Assembly: GCA_016647705.1 (NCBI GenBank)
Contig: CM028326.1
Location: 26,157,901 to 26,221,900, forward strand
Source: Eucommia ulmoides
Taxonomy: Eukaryota; Streptophyta; Magnoliopsida; Garryales; Eucommiaceae
Direction of reading: 5' to 3'
DNA length: 64,000 bases
Positions 57,015 through 64,000 of the stretch are shown here, in pieces; position 1 is the stretch's first letter; every line of letters begins with the position of its first letter. The notes under the pieces are model-generated. The model ran no database searches and was not told where the DNA came from. It worked only from the letters and a program-made list of their open reading frames with translations. A program made the position numbers and the translations under genes.

Positions 57015-58925
57015 TAATGAGTTGTTTACACTTCTAATACATTATTTATTTATTTTTACTGAAATAGACTAACTTTTAACTTATTTACCAAACTAATGTC
57101 ACCAGGGGATCAGATCCCCGAGTTGGGGGGTCCGGACGTATACCCAAGGTTCGGAACCCCGAGTATACAAATTTTTTTTTTCGTTTGGGAATTTATACCC
57201 GGGGTTCAGTTCCCCGGGTTCTATGTAGAACCTAGGGAACTAAACCCCGGGTTTATCCCCCTCCCCCCCCCCAAAAAAAAAAAAAGAAGTTTTGGCCCAA
57301 TTTTTTAAAAAAGTTTTCGGCAACTTTGAGTTGATTAACGGTAGTCCATCGATATTTTAAATAAATCTAATTTTTTTGTGCATAAATTACGTTTAAAACA
57401 CTGCATAATATTTTTTACAACACTAAAAACAGACAAGTAGATGAATTTTAAAAAATCGCCAAAGTTGACCAGATGAGTTGTTTCGATAACGGCGGAATTT
57501 TCTTTGGCAATATGGAATTAACAAAAGATTGTATTTTCGTAATAGAAATGAACCAAATTTTTTTTTCATATAAATTATGTTCATAACACTATATAACAAA
57601 ACTTAGAACACTAAAAACAGACTAGTGAATAATTTTTAAATAATCATCAAAGTTGGTCGGATGAGTTGTTTCGATGACGATGCAGTTTTTTTGAAAACTT
57701 TGAGTTAATGAAAAATGGTCGTCTATTCGTAATAGAAATAAACCTGATTTTTTTGTATACAAATTACATTCATAACGCTAAATAATAAAATCGAGAATAC
57801 CAAAAATAGATTTGTGAATAATTTTTAAATAATAGTTATTGCCACAACATTTTATTGCTCTTCAATGTTTCAAACACACTATATTGCTCTTTAAAGTTTG
57901 GATGAACATAATTTTGTGCTCAATGGTCCGTTGGGGGCGATTTTTTTTTAAAGTTGGGTATGATCTGAGTCATCACTCTGGATTTTGAAGATTTCAATTT
58001 TACCAACTGGATAAGATGCACGCTCACGACGAAGATTACAAATTTAGTCACCAAATACTTCAAATCCAAAATTGAAGGTGAAAACGGGTTTTATTTGAAA
58101 AAAATACTCAACCAAACCGCCTTTGGCAATTTTTCACGCCTAGATCTCGAAAAAATACCCGAAATAAAAAAATAAAAAAAAAAATCGCCCCAAACGGACC
58201 ACCGAGCGCAAAGTTATGTCCATCCAAACTTTTTTTTATTATCTTACAAAAGTTTTCTCTTCTCTCAACACCATATATTCCCTTATCCGTTTTTGGTGTT
58301 CTCGATTTTATTTTTTAGCGTTATGAACGTAGTTTGTATGCAAAAAAATCATGCTCATTTCTATTACAGATAGACGACTATTTTTTGTTAACTCAAATTT
58401 TTCAAAAAAAACTGCATCGTCATCGAAACAATTCATCCGACCAACTTTGACGATTATTTAAAAATTATTCACTAGTCCGTTTTTAGTGTTCTAAGTTTTG
58501 TTATATAGGGTTATGAACATAGTTTATATACAAAAAAATTGGTTCATTTTTGTTACGAACATGCAATCTTTTGTTAATTCCAAATTGCAAAAACAATTCT
58601 GCCGTTATCAAAATAGCTCATCTGGTCAATTTTGACGATTTTTTAAAATTTATCCACTTGTCCGTTTTTAGTGTTGTAAAAAGTATTATGGAGTACTTTG
58701 AACGTAATTTATGCACAAAAAAATTATATTTATTTAAAATATCGATAGATTACCATTAATCAACTCAAAGTTGCCAAAAACTGGTTCCGAACCCCAGGCA
58801 TACGAACCCCCCAACCTGGGGATCTGATCCCCCGGTGACATTAGTTTGGTAAATAAGTTAAAAGTTAGTCTATTTCAGTAAAAAAAAAATTAAAATGTAT
58901 TAGAAGTGTAAACAACTCCATATTT
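57015..58925. mobile_element. Foldback element with tandem units in both arms
   Basis: The left arm (about 57015-57812) and right arm (about 58283-58925) are inverted copies: GTTGTTTACACTTCTAATAC, ACTAATGTCACC and GGGGATC(A)GATCCCC at the outside, GAACACCAAAAACGG-type sequence inside. Each arm holds three degenerate tandem units of roughly 210 bp, each with CTAAAAACAGAC, GATGAGTTGTTTCGAT and a GAAATGAACC-like word. The left arm has about 150 bp extra (57165-57315) with further GGGG/CCCC palindromes. The centre is single-copy. No transposase. Confidence 0.87.
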
Positions 58926-59158
58926 AACTAATATTTAGAGCATGTCACGTTATTAAATAATTACTAATATTCTTAATTAAGTGATCATGTTGAACTCAAC
59001 ACATTAATAATTTGTATGTTTAATCCAATACAAACTTTGAATCTCAGTGATTAAAATTTTCTAATTAACTGACTATATTGAGTTTCATAGGGATTATTGA
59101 ATTCAACATAATCGTGAATGTTAAGAAATTTTATTTTCTAATATAATTTTGGGCAACA
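58926..59158. other. AT-rich sequence between foldback element and copia-2
   Basis: Non-coding; includes TTGAACTCAACA and TTGAATTCAACA words at about 59008 and 59098. Confidence 0.55.
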
Positions 59159-59637
59159 TGTTATTAATACAATTATATTTGCTATTTAAATTTAATGGGC
59201 TAAAATTAAGTGATCTAATTAATTTGGGTAAGCTCATAGACTACTCAAAAGAATGTGGATTAAATGAATAGATATCGGGAACTGTTGGGGTGATTAGGGG
59301 ATTATAGGAACCCTAATCACACCACATAAATAGATAATATTAGGGTCATGGTCCCCAATATACCAAATCGTATTGACGCCTCATTTGTCCCTTCTCCCCA
59401 TCTGGAAGTGAATTGTGAATGCTATTGAGAAACTCTGGAAATTTGGTTGAGGAATACCACGTACCTGCTCGATCCATATACATCTCGTGATCAATCATCG
59501 TAGATTTACGCACCGGTAGTCAATTGATCATAATGGATCTAAGTACGCAAATTTATGTGTTCATATAGAACTTTTGATGATTCGACATGTTGCATTAGGT
59601 GTTATAGATTTAGATCTATAGGGATTAAATCCTAACA
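59159..59637 (+). mobile_element. 5' LTR of copia-2
   Basis: About 479 bp from TGTTATTAATAC to AAATCCTAACA, placed by the PBS that follows and by colinearity with the copia-1 3' LTR. Confidence 0.78.
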
Positions 59638-59639
59638 AG

Positions 59640-59652
59640 TGGTATCAGAGCC
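59640..59652 (+). promoter_or_regulatory. Primer binding site of copia-2 (initiator Met tRNA type)
   Basis: TGGTATCAGAGCC follows the LTR after two bases; this is the usual site complementary to the initiator methionine tRNA 3' end. Confidence 0.92.
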
Positions 59653-59794
59653 TACTTCATATTGAATCATTAAGGTTCTTGAGTTTTTTCAAGAATAAGA
59701 TTAAATCGTAGTCAAAATATGATTAAAGTCGGATCTGGATGAATCAGGGTTGAATCGGTTAATCGATTCAATCAAGGGGGCTTTTTGGCTCGGG

Positions 59795-60065
59795 ATTGAT
59801 CAGTCAATCGAACCTTCGCGGTTGGATGACTGACTGATTTAGGATGCTGTTTTTGGGTTCTAATTAATCGGTCAATCGACCCTTCGTAGTTGGTCAACCG
59901 ATTGATATAGGATGCCAAAGTTGTCTAATTTGGTTGACCAAACCTTCTTGGTCGGTCGATCGATTACTTCAGGATCCAAATTTTTTTTTTCTGGCTGACC
60001 GATTCAGTCAACCGAACCTTCATGTTTGGTCTACCAACTACTTCAGAACAAGTTCGGTCAGTCAA
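59795..60065. repeat. Four degenerate 62-74-bp units in the copia-2 leader
   Basis: Units aligned on TCAATCGAACCTTC start near 59804, 59872, 59934 and 60008. Each carries GGTCGG/TTGGTC and an ATTTAGGATG or ACTTCAGGAT word. Confidence 0.82.
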
Positions 60066-60273
60066 AATTTAAGGACCAATCGAACGATTAAATGTCCCAA
60101 TGTCAAAAACTTTAACTCGTTGCATGACGTTTGATCAACAGACCATAAAGACGATCAATTAATATAATCTTATGTCTTGAAATAAATTAAAATGAAACAA
60201 TATGTTGCCAAAGTAATCTCTATTGCATAGTTTTATTTTATTTTGGGATATTAAGATATTAATGGTTGTTATT

Positions 60274-60685
60274 TATGTAAACAATAGCTGACCCAAAGAA
60301 AGACTATTGTTTGGCCAAATAATAAACATTGGTGGTTGTTGATGTTTGTTATTTATGTGAGCAATAACCGGCCTAAAAGAAGGTTATTGTTTGGTAAAAT
60401 AATGAACATTAATTTGGCATCTGTTGTTTATGCGAACCATAATCTGGCCAAAGGAAAATTATTATTTAACTGAATAACAGACATTGACTTGAAATTAGTA
60501 TGATTATTATTATTTATGCAATCAATCATCGGCCTAATGACAGGTTATTAATTAGCCAAATAATAAATGTACCTGCAGGAATAAATGTGTGATGATTATC
60601 AAGTTTCCATGTGAACAGTAAGTCGGTCCAAAGAAAGGCTTATTGTTTGACAGAATTTATTGTCAATATTTTATTACTGCATTGA
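60274..60685. repeat. Five degenerate 75-93-bp units in the copia-2 leader
   Basis: Units start at 60274, 60355, 60430, 60516 and 60609 with ATGYRA. They share CGGCCTAAAGGAAGG-like and TTATTGTTTGGC-like words. Confidence 0.87.
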
Positions 60686-61004
60686 GAGTACCGCTTACAA
60701 GTTAGTGTTTCTGCCCAAAGGCTAAACATCGATGTTGTGCTAGGTATCTTATGATGGGCCCCACTAATATAATTATTTTATTTATGTTGTATGTGTTCAA
60801 GTTTTAATTTAACATAAACTTTTATGTTACGAGCTTGTGTTCGTTATTGTTTTCTGTTTAGTTAATGTTTCTACTGCTACTATTATTGTCAACATGAATT
60901 CTATTTAGTGCTTAACGGCACAAATTTTAAGAATTAGAGAGAGACCATTTCAATTATTCTCAGTTGTGTGGATCTTGACTTTGCGCTAAGGAAGGAACAA
61001 CCTT

Positions 61005-61570
61005 CAACTTTCACTTAAGAATGTTCCCCAGAGGCTAAAGGGGAACACGAGAAGTATGATCGTTCTAATCGCATAAGTCTTATGATGATCAAACGCAGCG
61101 TTCCGAAAACATTCGGGGGCAATATGTCCGATGAGGTAACTACTGAGACGTTCCCTAAGGAAATAGAAAAACGTTTTGTAAAGAACGAAAAAGGCAGAGA
61201 TAAGTACACTTTTAGCTAGTCTTATCTCGATAAAGTATAAAGGAAAAGAGAATGTAAGGGAGTACATTATGGAAATGTCCAATGTCGCTTTGGAACTAAA
61301 GACACTAAAGGTAGAGCTATCTAAGGACTAACTTGTGCATTTAGTACTCATTTCTCATCTTGTACAATACAGTCAGTTTACGATGCGTTATAATGCTCGA
61401 AAAGATAAATGGACTCTTAATGAACTTATATCTGATTGTGTGCAAGATGAAGAAAATAATTAAGCGAGAAAGAACAAAAAGTGCTCACTTTAGCCACTAC
61501 TTCTAAGGGTAAAAAAATGACAAAGAGATAAAGGTCAGGAAGTTGCAATTGGAACACGACAGATCAAATT
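61005..61570 (+). pseudogene. Copia-2 gag remnant
   Basis: Readable segments are KYDRSNRISLMMIKRSVP, MSDEVTTETFPKEIEKRF and KNEKGR, followed in shifted frames by the SMKYKGKG-like and LNELI parts, the usual UBN2-type copia gag order. A Lys/Arg-rich end with GKKMTK follows. Stops and shifts make it non-functional. The zinc knuckle and protease that should follow are missing: sequence passes directly into integrase near 61610. Confidence 0.75.
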
Positions 61571-61620
61571 GAAAAAAAATCAGGATCAGGAAAACAATGT
61601 CCATGACCCTTTGTTAAATT

Positions 61621-62879
61621 CCTAGATAAACGCAGAATCGTCCCACAGTACACCATGTTGGGTAAACCTAGCATGAACCATGTTGCTGAAAGACGAAACA
61701 GAATGCTTAAGGATATGGTAAGAAGTATGATAATTCATTCTTCTTTACCATAATCACTCTGGGGAGAAGCACTCAAGACTGCAGCATATATCCTGAGTAG
61801 GGTACTAAGTAAAGTGGAGGGTAAACCTTTTATGAATTGTGGTTAAGCTTAAAGCCTAGCATAAGGCATTTACATGTTTGAGGTTGTCTAGCTGAGGCAA
61901 GGCCTTACAGGCCAAATAAAAGAAAACTGGACTCAAGAATAGTTAGCTGCTGCTTTGTTGGGTCTATTGAACGATCAAGAGGATTTAAGTTTTGCGATCC
62001 CACATCAAGATCCTTCTTTGAAATGAGAAATGTGAGATCTCGAGGGTGTTGAGTTTGAGGGGGAAGAAGAACATAAAGAATGTTGTCTTTGAAGAAAAAT
62101 CTGTTATTGATGGTAATTAGGTCTCTGTACCTGTTGCTGTTCAAGACACAGTTTTCTTCGAAGGAGAATATGTTATTGACGATGATCAAGTCTCTATACC
62201 TATCGTTGTTTAAGACACTATTCTGGCTCTGAATAACGATTTTCAGGCTCAGACTCCTATTCTTGACATTGTTCCAGAATAAGACAACAATGAGATTCTT
62301 CCTCAAACATAACCTATAAAACAAACTTAATAATCTCAAGAAGTGCTATTAAGGAGATCCACTAGGGAGATAAGAAGTGCAATTTCGGATGAATATATCG
62401 TCTTTCTCCAAGAACATGAGGATGGCATTGGTTTAACGGAGGATGACCCAATCAACTTCTATCAAGCCATAAGCAGTTCTAACTCTAAAAAATGGATTGA
62501 TGCCATGAAAGATGAGTTGAAGTCTATGAAAGACAATGACGTTTAGAATCTCGTCGAGTTACCTGATAGTACGAAGCCCATTAGTTGTAAATGGATATTT
62601 AAAACCAAGAGGGATTCGAAGGGTAACTTTGATAGATATAAAGCTCGTTTAGTCGCCAAAAGGCTTTACTCAAAAGGATGACATAGACTACAAAGAGACT
62701 TTCTCTCCGATATCTTCGAAAGACTCTTTTAGAACTATAATAACACTGGTGGCTCATTTTGATCTAGAGCTACATCAGATGGATATAAAGATTGCATTTC
62801 TCAATAGAGACATTGAAGAAACGATGTATATGGTGCAACTAGAAAACTTTGTATCAAGTAATCGAAAGTCTATTGTTTG
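61621..62879 (+). pseudogene. Copia-2 integrase C-terminal half and start of RT
   Basis: It starts mid-integrase (RIVPQYTMLGKPSMN, VAERRNRMLKDMVRSM, LWGEALKTAAYIL), then a damaged RPYRP-type region. An intact frame at 62343-62546 encodes RRSTREIRSAISDEYIVFL and WIDAMKDELKSMKDNDV, the region just before RT. RT itself starts with CKWIFKTKRDSKGN, then DRYKARLVAK, and stops at VYCL where an LTR is inserted. It is close in sequence to copia-1, so both belong to one family. Confidence 0.85.
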
Positions 62880-64000
62880 TGACACGCCCCGATTTTTCAG
62901 AAAAATAAAATAAATGAATATAAAGTGTAAAAAGAGAACGGGTTTCTTAAAGCGTCGGGTTTTTAAAAACGGTACTTATGCCATTTTAAAAATTAGAGTC
63001 GCCACCTAACATTTAAATGGTATGCTAGATCACCGGATTTTTCTTTTTTAAAACAATTTTAAAAAATGGCTTAAGTAAAATTTTGACTCTAAAAAGTAGG
63101 GTCCGACTAGAGATTCGTTTAAAAAAGGTTCGAGGGTCAGTTACGCTTTAAGAAGGTGTTAGGCACCCTAAAATGCCCGTCTGAAGAAGGTACTTTATCA
63201 AATTAAGTCCAAACAAAATTTATATCCGAATGTTTAATTTGATTTTTGAAATCTCTTCGTAGAAAATATTTTTTGTTTTTTTAAAACAAAAAAAAAAAAG
63301 TAGAAAACTTCTTCTTTTTTTTTCTTTTTTTTTTTTTTTTAATTTTCATGAAATAAAATGAAAAAACAGTTTTTTTTTTTTTTTTTTGAAATGTTCCCCC
63401 TAGTATGATCGCTTATAAAATATTGATGATTTAATAAAGATGACCCTCTAGGGGTTTAATGTCTCGAGTTTTAATTTTTGGTTATTTTGATAAATGCAAG
63501 GAATGTGGATGTGTGTCAAAAATATTTTAAAGATTTTTTTTAAAAAAAATATCATTTTTAAAGAAACATTTTTTTTTTATGCAAAAATTGTTTGGAATGA
63601 TTTCTTTTTACAAACTTTTCAAAATATTCCCCTTTCGAAAGACTATATTTTTTTTATTCCTTCCATTTATAAATTTATCACAAGCTCAAAACCTGACTCA
63701 GGGAAGTGCTTTCCCAAACCCACCGTTTGAAAATTTCGCACTAGTTGGAAAATCTGAAACGGTGATAAGGAAAACCCTCACTTTCTTAGGATTTAAAGTT
63801 TTTTACATTTTTTTTTAAATGACTACTTTTTTTTTTATTGTTTTGTGAGAAAATAAATATTTACAGAATACAACACGGTACATAAAGTGTATAAAATGAA
63901 ATTACAGAAATAAAAGCACGGAAACAATAAATACATATAAAAAATAAAAGCCCGAAAATGCACAGAATAATAAATAAATACAATACAATAAAAGTGCAGA
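62880..64000 (+). mobile_element. Ogre/Tat-like LTR inserted in copia-2 RT, continuing past the window
   Basis: The copia codons for SIVC end at about 62879 and TGACACGCCCCGATTTTT begins. It contains GAGTCGCCACCTAA, GATCACCGGATTTTT, TAGGGTCCGACTAGAGATTC and GGTGTTAGGCACCCTAAAA, words I associate with Ogre-type gypsy LTRs. The rest is T-rich with poly-A and poly-T tracts. The other end and its target duplication are outside the window. Confidence 0.75.

Noticed and set aside
60274-60685. CRISPR-like array
   Set aside because: Units are degenerate, contiguous and without conserved repeat-spacer pattern; this is a eukaryotic retrotransposon leader minisatellite.

Overview
This window is nuclear DNA of a dicot-like flowering plant. 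The evidence is plant-type LTR retrotransposons of several lineages, Mutator-like and PIF/Harbinger-like DNA transposons, TRIM and SINE elements, and one intact plant gene, a nuclear factor Y subunit C (NF-YC) on the minus strand at 52394-53035. Nearly everything else is transposable element (TE) sequence, mostly old, broken and nested. I saw no bacterial features, rRNA, real tRNA gene or CRISPR array.

Layout. 1-5168: minus-strand Ty3/gypsy chromovirus (Tekay/Del-like), with LTR 1-1206, pol remnant 1207-4362 and partial second LTR 4363-5168. 5169-11950: truncated Ty1/copia element carrying a 2.16-kb solo LTR of another (SIRE-like) copia element (6865-9024) and a Tourist-like MITE (9981-10636). 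12599-14494: Mutator-like element with about 150-bp terminal inverted repeats that contains a subtilisin-protease fragment (Pack-MULE). 14838-24220: large MULE coding for a decayed MuDR transposase followed by a plant mobile domain (PMD) region, with a 1.23-kb internal tandem duplication, an unidentified minus-strand ORF and subterminal arrays of GCGTTT/AAACGC hairpins.

24620-45673: a 21-kb Ty3/gypsy element of the Tat group (LTRs 780 and 813 bp, target duplication AACGT). It has gag, protease, RT, RNase H, a second RNase H, integrase and a 3' antisense ORF. It was invaded by two solo chromovirus LTRs in opposite orientations (28199-31259 and 34948-37678, each with a perfect 5-bp target duplication) and two copies of an unnamed dispersed repeat (25558-26920, 41469-44000). 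The second repeat copy carries a palindromic MULE-type MITE. The Tat element itself sits in a third chromovirus LTR (24440-24619 plus 45674-46901). The nesting is therefore at least four layers deep.

46902-55442: the gene-bearing stretch. It holds a SINE (47983-48176), a second Tourist-like MITE (49102-49581), two TRIMs in inverted orientation (51523-52131), NF-YC, a TAA-flanked DNA transposon starting about 190 bp upstream of the NF-YC ATG, and another SINE (55219-55442). 57015-58925: foldback element whose arms each hold degenerate tandem units. 59159-62879: a second copia element of the same family as the first, with two minisatellites in its leader. It is cut at 62880 by an Ogre/Tat-like LTR that runs off the window.

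Only NF-YC looks like a functional host gene. Boundaries supported by target duplications are reliable to the base; other TE edges are approximate.
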